Positions 52,108 to 59,645 are shown, counted from the stretch's first letter. The stretch: 59,645 nucleotides of DNA from an uncultured bacterium (GCA_949283255.1 CASDRS010000017.1:1-59645), one strand, 5' to 3'. Program-made: numbers and translations. The notes: generated from the sequence alone by a model not told the origin.

Positions 52108-52851
52108 CTAATAATTAGAATTATAAATTGCCGGGTTAACAGTAATCGGCTGGGTTAGAGTAAGCTCTATTTGCGAACTTGCAGGAATAACAACATCAGC
52201 TCCCTTATCTATAATAGATTTAACAAGTCCGCCACCTGCACCAACAGCAGTGCCAAGAGCAGCACCTCTTCCGATATCACCGCCTGCCAATGCCCCGAAT
52301 ACGACACCGGAAACAGCTCCGGCTGCTGAACCTACGGCTAAATCTTTTGTATATTCTTTGGTTACGTCTACCTTAGTTCCACCAACAAGCAACCCGCTCT
52401 TATCTGTTGTTTTAATTACCGCAGAAATCGGAACCTGAATTCCATACGGAGTTACAATTTGAGTAAAACGCACCAATAATTTACCGTTTATACTTCCTCT
52501 TTTTGCCTTGGAAACCTGCAGTACACTACCAGTAACAGTGCTGCCCGCAGGCGCAATTAAATTATTATTGTAATAAAAATCAGAACCTAATACTAATGAA
52601 ACATTTTGACCAAGAGTCAAATTTTCAGAACTTAAAGGGGTTGTCACAACTGCCTGAAAAGATTTTCCTGCCGGCACTGTTATAACACTACCTTTTAAAG
52701 TAGTCTTACCGGACTGAGACATTCCGTTATAGTTAGAAGACTGATATGACGGAACAGAAGAACCTTGTGTATAATTATAATTTTCAGCAGCAAAAACACT
52801 ACCACCTACGGAAACCAGTACCGCTAAGGTCACAATTATATTTTTATTCAT
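52108..52851 (-). CDS. Exported VirB10-like domain protein with glycine zipper
   Basis: 247 residues from 52851 (MNKNIIVTLAVLVSVGGSVF, signal peptide to about 21); AGAAAGGGA precedes the ATG. The core shows the family plan most cleanly: VPAGKSFQAVV, GQNVSLVLGSDFYYNNNLIA, PAGSTVTGSVLQV, IVTPYGIQVPISAV, a long Gly/Ala hairpin (AVGSAAGAVSGVVFGALAGG), then VIPASSQIELTLTQPI. This resembles the VirB10/TrbI C-terminal domain, where the helical hairpin crosses the outer membrane. No VirB neighbours are present. Function unknown. Confidence 0.84.
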   Translation of the reverse strand: MNKNIIVTLAVLVSVGGSVFAAENYNYTQGSSVPSYQSSNYNGMSQSGKTTLKGSVITVPAGKSFQAVVTTPLSSENLTLGQNVSLVLGSDFYYNNNLIAPAGSTVTGSVLQVSKAKRGSINGKLLVRFTQIVTPYGIQVPISAVIKTTDKSGLLVGGTKVDVTKEYTKDLAVGSAAGAVSGVVFGALAGGDIGRGAALGTAVGAGGGLVKSIIDKGADVVIPASSQIELTLTQPITVNPAIYNSNY

Positions 52852-52931
52852 AAGCTTTCCCTTTCTGATTAAATACACAAATCCGATTATCTAACCTTAA
52901 TAACAACATTGTATTAGATATTAACAATTTG

Positions 52932-53531
52932 TCAATTTGTTAAGGTATGTGTTACCTCCACAGGATCTGTCAAAATAATAAGTCTGTCCTCACCTGAAGT
53001 AATAACAGTATGACTACCCATTTTTCTGGTTCTACCAGGACGAATCTGCAATGTTGTATTAATTCCGATATTTCCTTGATAATGCGGCATCTTAATCCAC
53101 TCCGCAGGAGCCGACATCTCTCCTCCGATTAAATTGTTATTAGATGTATAAATATACCCTTGAACAGGCATTTCAAATCCATCAGGCAAAACCATTTTCA
53201 CAATTTTAATCTTCATTGACGCATTTGTACCCACTACAGGATCATGCACATCTTCTACATACCCTATAAATGCAGTATTTAAAGGAATAATATTTGTATC
53301 GTGCATATAAAGATCATTTGTTGCAGTAAATCGAACTTTATACCCATCTTGACAATACTGTGTAGATACTTCCTGAGCACTTGCAACAGGGATAAATGTA
53401 CCGGCTGGCACTTCTACCCCGTGATAAGATCTTATATCCATCTGAACAGGAATTATCTCATCAGCAGCAAAACAAGGGCAACTTACTGTTGCGGAAAAAC
53501 CAACCAACAAAGCTAATAAAATCCTTTTCAT
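52932..53531 (-). CDS. Exported VirB10-like domain protein without glycine zipper
   Basis: 199 residues. Signal peptide MKRILLALLVGFSATVSCPC to about 22. It keeps the beta framework of its neighbours (VPAGTFIPVASA, GYKVRFTATNDLYMHDTNII, VLPDGFEMPVQGYI, and EDRLIILTDPVEV at the end), but the Gly/Ala hairpin is replaced by a short Trp/Pro stretch. It is probably a periplasmic relative that does not enter the membrane. It lies 80 bases upstream of the paralogue at 52108 on the same strand. Consensus promoter, no Shine-Dalgarno. Confidence 0.8.
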   Translation of the reverse strand: MKRILLALLVGFSATVSCPCFAADEIIPVQMDIRSYHGVEVPAGTFIPVASAQEVSTQYCQDGYKVRFTATNDLYMHDTNIIPLNTAFIGYVEDVHDPVVGTNASMKIKIVKMVLPDGFEMPVQGYIYTSNNNLIGGEMSAPAEWIKMPHYQGNIGINTTLQIRPGRTRKMGSHTVITSGEDRLIILTDPVEVTHTLTN

Positions 53532-53538
53532 AGATTTT

Positions 53539-53567
53539 ATTATAACATTAGTTTATGAATTATTCAA
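53539..53567 (-). promoter_or_regulatory. Consensus promoter giving a leaderless mRNA
   Basis: TTGAAT, 17 bases, TATAAT on the minus strand; seven bases to the ATG at 53531. Confidence 0.78.
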
Positions 53568-53572
53568 CTCTA

Positions 53573-54193
53573 TTATCTAAAACTAAAAGGCAAAATTTTA
53601 AGATTTTTCTTTTGCTTTTCATGCTCTGCATCAGGCAATTCATAACATTTTATGCATCTTGCCTCATAAGTTTCATCCCCACCAATCATAATTAATGGAG
53701 AATTCTTATCAGCAGGCTTTCCGTCAATAAGTCTCTGAGTTCTTGTTGCGTGCTCACAACCGCACTTCATACATACCGCATGCAACTTATCTACCTTTGT
53801 TGCAATACACATAAGCTCAGGCATAGCTCCAAAAGGTTCAGCTTTAAAATCAAGCTCTAAACCAGTCCCAATAACTTTCTTCCCGCTATCCATTAATTTT
53901 GAAATAACTTTTGTAATATTACTGTCAAAAAATTGCAGCTCATCAATTGCAACAACTTCATCCTCAGGCTTGACCAAACTCAAAATCTGCATAGAATGCT
54001 TAACCTTTATTGCATCCAACCACAACCCGTTTCTTGATTCTATATAATCGCCCTTTGATCTTGTATCAACATCAGGAGAAATAACCTTAACCTTTTTCTT
54101 TGCAATGATACAACGTCTTATTCTTCTTAACAGCTCCTCAGTCTTTCCACAACTCATAGGACCGGTAATTAATTCAAAACTATACCCTTCCAT
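53573..54193 (-). CDS. tdk: Thymidine kinase
   Basis: Phosphorylates thymidine in salvage. 206 residues from 54193; CGGAG lies five bases upstream, while an in-frame TTG six codons earlier would sit inside that region. P-loop ITGPMSCGKTEELL, the DELQFFD Walker-B-like motif, and the type II zinc-lasso with CMKCGCEHATRTQRLIDG and a late CIKCYELP. Its stop lies inside the promoter region of the exported-protein gene at 53531. Confidence 0.95.
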   Translation of the reverse strand: MEGYSFELITGPMSCGKTEELLRRIRRCIIAKKKVKVISPDVDTRSKGDYIESRNGLWLDAIKVKHSMQILSLVKPEDEVVAIDELQFFDSNITKVISKLMDSGKKVIGTGLELDFKAEPFGAMPELMCIATKVDKLHAVCMKCGCEHATRTQRLIDGKPADKNSPLIMIGGDETYEARCIKCYELPDAEHEKQKKNLKILPFSFR

Positions 54194-54283
54194 TTTATCT
54201 CCGTACTCCAAAATATTTACATGACAATTATAAATCTTAAATAAATGTCATGCCAAACATGTGTAGAAATTTTTACAGAAAAC

Positions 54284-55102
54284 TTAATAAGTCTTATAAA
54301 ACTCGCTTCCTGATAAAATTTTATCTTTTAACTTTTTCATTCCTGCACCATAGAAATACTTCAACTGTTCAGGGAATTTTTCAGAAATATCTATCAAATA
54401 CATATCGTGAACAATAAATTCTTTTATCAAAAACACAACATCCAAATTCTTTGTCCACATAAGGTTAGGTTCACTGTGCTTGCCGGCTGAAATTTTACCG
54501 AAAATTCCCTCTGAATTATCTACCGCAATAAATATCATACGGCTGCCGATAGAATGCTCAATTTCACGACCATTCGCGTGAATGAATACACTACCAAAAG
54601 GGCAGTTGAAATTATCATACCCGACAATTTTAACATCAACCCCTCTGTTATAAGCATCCCTAAGATCGTCTTCGTAGTATTTAAAATCATGTGACCATAT
54701 TTCTATAAAAATTTCTCTGTGTGCATTTCTAATAATTTCAGAAATTTTAGAATGAATAATAAAATTTCCCGAAATATTCAAAACAGGCTCAACATGATCA
54801 TCCTTTACACTTGGCAATTTTTTTTCCAAAAAATCCAAAGTAGATGAAATTTTTCTTCTGAAACGTTTAGTAAGCTCTTTTGGATTAATAGGAGTATATT
54901 CAACAGGTTTGGTGTTAGAGCTAGTTACAATATGCATATTTTCAAGCGTTTTTAAAGTATCATAAGCCCTAGCCTGCGGAATATCAGCACATTTAGCCAC
55001 TTCATACCCTGTAGCGGGATATTTTTTCAAAAGTGCGACATAAACTTTTGCCTCATAACCATTTAATCCAAGATCTTTCAGCTTTTCTATCAATTCATCC
55101 AT
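54284..55102 (-). CDS. TrmB-family transcriptional regulator
   Basis: 272 residues. Winged-helix N-terminus (LGLNGYEAKVYVALLKKYPA; ATGYEVAKCADIPQARAYDT; LKTLENMHIV) as in TrmB sugar regulators, a short coiled coil, then a phospholipase-D-like fold (REIFIEIWSHDFKYYEDDLR; GVDVKIVGYDNF; IFIAVDNSEGIFGK) typical of the effector domain. TrmB proteins control sugar transport and glycolysis in archaea and some bacteria. It is divergent from tpiA, which makes tpiA a likely target (inference). The promoter suggests a leaderless mRNA. Confidence 0.86.
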   Translation of the reverse strand: MDELIEKLKDLGLNGYEAKVYVALLKKYPATGYEVAKCADIPQARAYDTLKTLENMHIVTSSNTKPVEYTPINPKELTKRFRRKISSTLDFLEKKLPSVKDDHVEPVLNISGNFIIHSKISEIIRNAHREIFIEIWSHDFKYYEDDLRDAYNRGVDVKIVGYDNFNCPFGSVFIHANGREIEHSIGSRMIFIAVDNSEGIFGKISAGKHSEPNLMWTKNLDVVFLIKEFIVHDMYLIDISEKFPEQLKYFYGAGMKKLKDKILSGSEFYKTY

Positions 55103-55108
55103 ATATCA

Positions 55109-55137
55109 AGTTTAGCAGATTTTTGCCACTAACACAA
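55109..55137 (-). promoter_or_regulatory. TrmB-gene promoter giving a leaderless mRNA
   Basis: TTGTGT, 17 bases, TAAACT on the minus strand; six bases to the ATG at 55102. Confidence 0.5.
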
Positions 55138-55140
55138 CCA

Positions 55141-55168
55141 TTGCACATGTTTTTTTACCATATATAAT
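55141..55168 (+). promoter_or_regulatory. tpiA promoter
   Basis: TTGCAC, 16 bases, TATAAT; leader of about 31 bases. It is back to back with the TrmB promoter. Confidence 0.75.
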
Positions 55169-55205
55169 ATTAGTGTCTTTTGGACTAAAAATAAGGAGAA
55201 GAATT

Positions 55206-56006
55206 ATGTCAAGAAAACCTATTATTGCAGGAAACTGGAAAATGAATCTTTTAAGAGGTCAAGCAAAAGATTTATTCGAAGGAATTAAAAGCTTTGTAAA
55301 AGATTATAGCGCAAAAGAATTGCCTACAATCGTTATTGCACCTGTATTTACATCAATCAGCGCTGTAGAAGCTGTAAAATGTGACTGCGGATGCGGTGGA
55401 ACTAAGATTTCAATTGCAGGACAAAATTGTCACTGGGAAAATTCAGGAGCATACACAGGTGAAGTTTCAGTAGAAATGTTGAAAGATGCAGGCTGTGATT
55501 ATGTTATCATCGGACACTCAGAAAGAAGACAATATTTCTCAGAAACAGATGAAATGATTAATAAAAAAGCAAAAGCTATATTAGCAGGCGGTTTAATTCC
55601 AATCATCTGCTGTGGTGAAACACTTGAACAACGTGAATCTGGTGTAACTGATCAACATATCGCATCTCAAATCAGAGCAGCTTTATCAGGAATTTCAAGC
55701 GAAGACGTTGCTAAATCAGTTATTGCATACGAACCAATCTGGGCAATCGGAACAGGAAAAACTTGTGATTCTGACGAAGCAAACAGAGTTATCGCAATGA
55801 TTAGAAATGTTGTTAAAGATGTTGCAGGTGCTGAAGCTGCAGATTCTATCAGAATTTTATACGGCGGTTCTGTAAAACCAAACACAATTGCAGAACAAAT
55901 GTCAAAATCTGATATTGACGGAGCTTTAGTTGGCGGCGCTAGCTTAAAAGCAGACAGTTTCAACGAAATTATTGCAAACACTATGAAAGTTGTTGTTTCA
56001 AAATAA
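55206..56006 (+). CDS. tpiA: Triosephosphate isomerase
   Basis: Interconverts dihydroxyacetone phosphate and glyceraldehyde-3-phosphate. 266 residues from 55206 (MSRKPIIAGNWKMN), with AAGGAG seven bases upstream. Catalytic residues are visible: the Lys of GNWKMN, the His of IIGHSERR, the Glu of AYEPIWAIGTGKT, and the phosphate loop YGGSVKP. An unusual KCDCGCGGTK insert near residue 60 adds three clustered cysteines not common in the family. A terminator follows. Confidence 0.96.
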   Translation: MSRKPIIAGNWKMNLLRGQAKDLFEGIKSFVKDYSAKELPTIVIAPVFTSISAVEAVKCDCGCGGTKISIAGQNCHWENSGAYTGEVSVEMLKDAGCDYVIIGHSERRQYFSETDEMINKKAKAILAGGLIPIICCGETLEQRESGVTDQHIASQIRAALSGISSEDVAKSVIAYEPIWAIGTGKTCDSDEANRVIAMIRNVVKDVAGAEAADSIRILYGGSVKPNTIAEQMSKSDIDGALVGGASLKADSFNEIIANTMKVVVSK

Positions 56007-56033
56007 GCTTACATTAAACAAAACATAAACAGA

Positions 56034-56066
56034 AAATCGCAGTAAATTTTATTACTGCGATTTTTT
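56034..56066 (+). terminator. Intrinsic terminator of tpiA
   Basis: AAATCGCAGTAA and TTACTGCGATTT arms followed by T. Confidence 0.9.
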
Positions 56067-56157
56067 GTTAACTTATGTAAACAAATACTGAAGTGCTGAA
56101 ATAAAGCGTTTTATATAACCTTTATATATTTAAGAGATATAAAACGAGAGCTTTATT

Positions 56158-58260
56158 ATGAGTATGAACAGTGTAAATCTGAATAGCATGTCGCTTGCAG
56201 AAAAAATAAAATTGATGCAGCAACAGAAAGGTGTCGGTAAAACGACAACAGTTCAGACTGCCAAAACAAACAGCATGAATACTTCCATATTCAATAATCC
56301 TCAAGTAAGAAGTATGAATTCTGCACAAACAACTCAGGGGACACAAGGTACTCAGGGTACTCAAACTACTCAAGGAGCTCAAACATCAGGAAAAGTCGCA
56401 GCTGAAATAAATGTTAACAACAATGACAATATATTCAGCAAATTAAATATGGTTTCTACATCCCAAACAGGTGCAGCAGGTGAAACTTCAGGTGAAAAAT
56501 TATACGAAAATCCTGATAAGTTAGAAACAAAACAAGATATAACAAAAGCTCAAACCCAACTTCAAATTCAAATGGCCAAGACCGGAACAAACTTCAAGTT
56601 AGAATCAATAGCAATGAAACTTGACGAAAGACTTGATGCAATAGAAGGCGGCCAAAACAAGAATTTTGCAAGTGGAGTTAGTACGACATCCTCATCACAA
56701 GCTGCTCCGACAAGCGAAAACGTAAGCGAAAGTGATGGAAACAGTTCAACACAAGAAGCAGAAAGCGAACAAGCAACAGCAAATAAAAAAGCCAAAGAAT
56801 CAGAAAGTGACCAAAAAGAAGCAAAAGCAATGAGCAAAGATGCCAAAGCTGATGACAAAGCATTGCAAAAAGACGCAAAAGCTCTGACAAAACAAATGAA
56901 ATCAGCCCAAACAACAATGCAAAAAAGTCAAGAAGAAATGACACAGCTTCAGACACAAATGGATCAAAACCAATTAGAGATAGATGATGCAGTAAACCAA
57001 ATCACATCATTACAATCATCTCAAAGCACTGCCGACAGCACAGGCGCAGGAGAAAACAGTGCATTTTCACTCAAATTAGCAGGCGAAGAAGATCCAAAGA
57101 CACGCAGCATGAACTCAACAGCTTCAACTGGTTCAACAGGCAGCACAAGCGGAAGCACAGGAGCTGGACAAGACAATTCAGCTCAAATAGACAGCCTAAT
57201 GGCAAAAATAGATGAAAAGAACGCATCAAATACAGAAATCGGCGTAAGAATGAACACAATTCAAACGAAGCAAAACAAAGCTGTAGTAACAATGCAGCAC
57301 ACTGTTGAAATGCGTAACAAATATTATACAAAAATGCAAAAAGCAAATCGGAAGCAAGAAAAACTTACTGATAAGATGCTAAAAGTAGAACAAAAGATAA
57401 ATGACATTGCTGTAACAGTAGAAAAAGTCGGCGATATAACAGAAAAAACAGGGAAAGCAATGGAATACGCAGGCAATGCAATGTCAGCATATCCGCCAAC
57501 AGCAGCAGCAGGTAGAGCATTAGCAAGTGCCGGCGGAGTAGTACAAAAAGTCGGTGTAGTAACACAAACCGTAGGTCAATATGGTCAAACAGCAGCACAA
57601 GCAGCAATGACATTAACTTATGCAGCACAAGGCGATATTGCAGGAGCCCTCCAAAGCGCAGGTTCAGCAATCAAAACAGGTGCAAGCGCAGTTAATAATA
57701 CAAAGACAATGAAATCACAAATGGCAGCAATAGATGAAAGTGTACAACAAGGTCAAGAAAAAGCCGCTGTTGCATTGGCATCAAAACAAGCAGCAAACGA
57801 AGCAAAAGAAGCCGGAACATTGGGCGATATGAGCAAAAAAGAATATGCTGCAGGTGTTAAAGATCAATTAAATAACAAAATAAAAGACGGTTCACTTAAA
57901 CAAGAAGATTTAATGGCAACAGTAAAAGATAAAGACGCCGGAACAAAAATAAACGGCATGGTAGACAAAAACAAATTAACAGCAGATGTCGCAGCTAAAA
58001 AAACCGGAAATGTAGCAGGTAAAGCAGCTTCTAAAGGTGGCAGCTCAGTATTCCAAAAAGCAGGTGATTGGTTAGCCGATAACGGCGAAAAAGTCGGAGA
58101 ACAACTCTCATCACTTGGACAAAAATACTCTGCAAAGAAAGGAACACCTCAAGCTTCAGCAATGGTAGCATCAGGCAGAACCGGTTCGACAGCAAGACCA
58201 GACTTTAGCTCTGGTAGAAGCCAACTGGCTCAAAGAAGAGCAAAAATGGGTCTGGGATAA
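56158..58260 (+). CDS. 700-residue low-complexity, coiled-coil protein of unknown function
   Basis: No known family. A polar N-terminus (LAEKIKLMQQQKGVGKTTTV) leads to a short TQG repeat (residues about 60-75). Residues about 205-290 and 345-420 are strongly charged coiled coil (KKAKESESDQKEAKAMSKDA; EKLTDKMLKVEQKINDIAV). Residues about 430-520 are Ala/Gly-rich and mildly hydrophobic (AGRALASAGGVVQKVGVVTQ). The C-terminus is basic. There is no signal peptide and almost no Cys or Trp. Type III translocators and tape-measure-like proteins share this style, but no secretion genes or phage genes lie near. Single gene. Confidence 0.75.
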   Translation: MSMNSVNLNSMSLAEKIKLMQQQKGVGKTTTVQTAKTNSMNTSIFNNPQVRSMNSAQTTQGTQGTQGTQTTQGAQTSGKVAAEINVNNNDNIFSKLNMVSTSQTGAAGETSGEKLYENPDKLETKQDITKAQTQLQIQMAKTGTNFKLESIAMKLDERLDAIEGGQNKNFASGVSTTSSSQAAPTSENVSESDGNSSTQEAESEQATANKKAKESESDQKEAKAMSKDAKADDKALQKDAKALTKQMKSAQTTMQKSQEEMTQLQTQMDQNQLEIDDAVNQITSLQSSQSTADSTGAGENSAFSLKLAGEEDPKTRSMNSTASTGSTGSTSGSTGAGQDNSAQIDSLMAKIDEKNASNTEIGVRMNTIQTKQNKAVVTMQHTVEMRNKYYTKMQKANRKQEKLTDKMLKVEQKINDIAVTVEKVGDITEKTGKAMEYAGNAMSAYPPTAAAGRALASAGGVVQKVGVVTQTVGQYGQTAAQAAMTLTYAAQGDIAGALQSAGSAIKTGASAVNNTKTMKSQMAAIDESVQQGQEKAAVALASKQAANEAKEAGTLGDMSKKEYAAGVKDQLNNKIKDGSLKQEDLMATVKDKDAGTKINGMVDKNKLTADVAAKKTGNVAGKAASKGGSSVFQKAGDWLADNGEKVGEQLSSLGQKYSAKKGTPQASAMVASGRTGSTARPDFSSGRSQLAQRRAKMGLG
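56333..56390 (+). repeat. Short in-frame tandem repeat
   Basis: Imperfect ACTCAGGG/ACACAAGG units encoding Thr-Gln-Gly steps inside the 700-residue gene. Unit loss or gain stays in frame if it comes in steps of nine bases. Confidence 0.55.
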
Positions 58261-58310
58261 TAATCGAGTAAACTGCCATAATAAACAGCAATTCGCATAA
58301 CTTATTTTTC

Positions 58311-58344
58311 AAAAAAAAAAAAGACTCCCTTACGGAAGTCCTTT
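58311..58344 (-). terminator. Terminator of the tRNA-Leu transcript
   Basis: On the minus strand GACTTCC-gtaa-GGGAGTC followed by about 12 T. Confidence 0.85.
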
Positions 58345-58348
58345 TATC

Positions 58349-58434
58349 TGCCGAAGGCCGGAGTCGAACCGGCACGTGGGGTGAACCACACCAGATTTTG
58401 AGTCTGGCACGTCTACCAATTTCATCACTTCGGC
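58349..58434 (-). tRNA. tRNA-Leu (anticodon CAA)
   Basis: 86 bases, class II tRNA. The acceptor stem is GCCGAAG/CTTCGGC with discriminator A. The anticodon stem CCAGA/TCTGG holds the loop CTCAAAA, giving CAA. The long variable arm TGTGG-ttca-CCCCACG and T arm GCCGG-TTCGACT-CCGGC are intact. The 3' CCA is not encoded. It decodes UUG, the codon class that MiaB-modified tRNAs read. Confidence 0.96.
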
Positions 58435-58464
58435 TTAAATTGTGACAAAACTGTCGATACAATT

Positions 58465-58492
58465 ATGATACCAAAAACAAAATAAATATCAA
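58465..58492 (-). promoter_or_regulatory. tRNA-Leu promoter
   Basis: TTGATA, 16 bases, TATCAT with TG before the -10, on the minus strand. Confidence 0.6.
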
Positions 58493-58616
58493 CAACTTTT
58501 TTAAATTTTATTTATTATCTTTACTTTTTCTGGAATATTCTTAAAATATAACATATAGTATAATTCCATACTTAAGCTTTAGATGTAAAAATAAAACAGC
58601 AATCAAAAGAGGAAAC

Positions 58617-59393
58617 ATGAAAAAACTAATCTTAATTACGCTAATGCTATTAGGAATAAATATCTGCGCACAAGGAGCACCTTTAACAGGCGGAGTATCT
58701 GAAGTCGGGCTTGGAAACAAAGTAGTTGACGCAAAAACAAACGCTCCAATAAGCGGAGCTCAAGTTGCGTTACCGAAGCAAGGTTACAAAACTTACACAG
58801 ACAGCAACGGGAATTTTAATCTTAACACCAACATTAATGATGAAACAATTATGTCGGTACAAAAAGAAGGATACAGACCATTTTCAATCACAATTGACAA
58901 AAACATAGCAGCAAGACCTATGGTTTTGGGTATTCAAAAGAGTGAAACAATGGACGTTTTGATAGAATCAGAGATGCTGCACCTTGGGGATGATAATTTT
59001 TCAAAGGCATCAGCTAATTCTGGTGATTTTAAGCTAAAGGCAACCGGTCCCGCATTTAGAAAATCGTTTATGATGACTGCGAACACCCTTGCTTACAACA
59101 ATTTTCTTGTTATTGGGTCAATCATTGGTATAGACACAAAAATGGCGCGCCAGATGAGACAAAACAGCATACAAAACTCATACTCAAGTCCGCCAGAAGT
59201 ATTCTTTAACGGTAGAAAAATCGCAGAAATACAACTCAACGGGGACAATCAGAGAATAAAACTTCCACGAGCACTTATAAAACCTGATCAACTCAACGAA
59301 GTAATCATTCAAACAGGGATTAACCTATTTCAACGCGCCTACACGGATTATGACGACATTGAGCTAATAAATATTTCAATCCAAACAGAATAA
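58617..59393 (+). CDS. Exported protein with carboxypeptidase-regulatory-like domain
   Basis: 258 residues. Signal peptide 1-21 (MKKLILITLMLLGINICAQG). Residues about 30-105 fit a CarboxypepD_reg-like beta sandwich: NKVVDAKTNAPISGAQVALP, TYTDSNGNFNLNTNI and SVQKEGYRPFSITID. The remaining 150 residues are unfamiliar, with FMMTANTLAYNNFLVIGSII as a mildly hydrophobic patch. GAGGAAAC lies before the ATG. It is likely a periplasmic or outer-membrane-associated protein. No partner is evident. Confidence 0.78.
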   Translation: MKKLILITLMLLGINICAQGAPLTGGVSEVGLGNKVVDAKTNAPISGAQVALPKQGYKTYTDSNGNFNLNTNINDETIMSVQKEGYRPFSITIDKNIAARPMVLGIQKSETMDVLIESEMLHLGDDNFSKASANSGDFKLKATGPAFRKSFMMTANTLAYNNFLVIGSIIGIDTKMARQMRQNSIQNSYSSPPEVFFNGRKIAEIQLNGDNQRIKLPRALIKPDQLNEVIIQTGINLFQRAYTDYDDIELINISIQTE

Positions 59394-59400
59394 AATAAGC

Positions 59401-59428
59401 AAAAAAAAAAACGACTTTTTGAGTCGTT
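59401..59428 (-). terminator. Terminator for a minus-strand gene entering from the right
   Basis: AACGACT-caaaa-AGTCGTT with a run of more than ten T on the minus strand only. It is not a terminator for the plus-strand gene at 58617. Confidence 0.7.
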
Positions 59429-59548
59429 AAGGGAAATTAAAAGGGAAATTAGTTTTTATTTTTATTTTTTTTAAGTTTATTTGCTGTTTATTTATTAATT
59501 TATCTTTTGTTCGTTATTTTATCGGGTTTTTGCAATAAGATATCACCC

Positions 59549-59645
59549 TCAAAATGGTTTGCTCATCTTGAGTCTTATTCTCTTTTCCTTGCGCTCTAAC
59601 CGAATGTCTTGAAAGTACTTTCTGTGTTCTTTTCGATTACCTTCT
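59549..59645 (-). CDS. Possible C-terminal end of an unknown gene (cut by window edge)
   Basis: An open minus-strand frame runs from the right edge to a TGA at 59549-59551, encoding about 31 very basic residues that end KRIRLKMSKPF. The minus-strand terminator 120 bases further on supports a gene ending here. Too little is visible for identification. Confidence 0.35.
   Translation of the reverse strand, partial: EGNRKEHRKYFQDIRLERKEKRIRLKMSKPF

Larger units (their letters stand above)
58261..58616. other. Intergenic region around tRNA-Leu
   Basis: This 356-base gap contains the minus-strand tRNA-Leu unit (terminator 58311-58344, tRNA 58349-58434, promoter 58465-58492). A plus-strand TATAAT at 58559-58564 probably belongs to the gene at 58617. 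Nothing else is seen. Confidence 0.7.

Overview
The window looks like a chromosomal segment of a strictly fermentative, AT-rich bacterium with an outer membrane. Markers are TonB/ExbB/ExbD, a filamentous-haemagglutinin-like adhesin, an SLH-domain protein, a reverse-order rubrerythrin typical of anaerobes, and many small secreted proteins of no known family. This mix best fits the non-photosynthetic sister lineage of Cyanobacteria (Vampirovibrionia/Melainabacteria, Gastranaerophilales-like). That placement is inference from gene content, not from a tree. No phage, insertion sequence or CRISPR array is visible.

Layout. 1-7.3 kb: a cut surface-protein gene, a small Cys-rich secreted protein, miaB, pyk, an SLH protein and an acyl-activating enzyme. 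7.4-18.4 kb (minus strand): the S10-spc ribosomal cluster from rpsJ to rplR. It is split by a terminator and a non-ribosomal 468-residue gene between rpsN and rpsH, and it stops after rplR. 18.6-23.9 kb (minus): uvrA, folP and a coupled pair of unknown genes. 24.2-32.7 kb: gatA, a histidine kinase, a VirB10-like exported protein, a BlaI-type repressor, metF, deoC and a tripeptidase. 33-39.9 kb: rny-ymdB-PHP phosphoesterase operon, a pseudopilin-like protein, a LOG protein, an acyltransferase and a ribbon-helix-helix protein. 39.9-46 kb: tuf, a radical SAM protein, cdd, maf and rubrerythrin. 46-53.5 kb (minus): adhesin, two exbD, exbB, tonB and two exported proteins. 53.6-59.4 kb: tdk, a TrmB-type regulator divergent from tpiA, a 700-residue low-complexity protein, tRNA-Leu(CAA) and another exported protein.

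Three system-level signals stand out. (1) Eight genes have a good -10 box only 6-9 bases before the ATG and no Shine-Dalgarno, so their mRNAs should be leaderless. (2) Four exported proteins share one domain plan that resembles the VirB10/TrbI C-terminal domain without any type IV secretion genes nearby. (3) The ribosomal cluster has long structured leaders, above all about 200 nt before rplC with several perfect hairpins.

Most transcription units end in clear intrinsic terminators, and most promoters match the -35/-10 consensus with 16-18 base spacing, so operon boundaries can be read with fair confidence.
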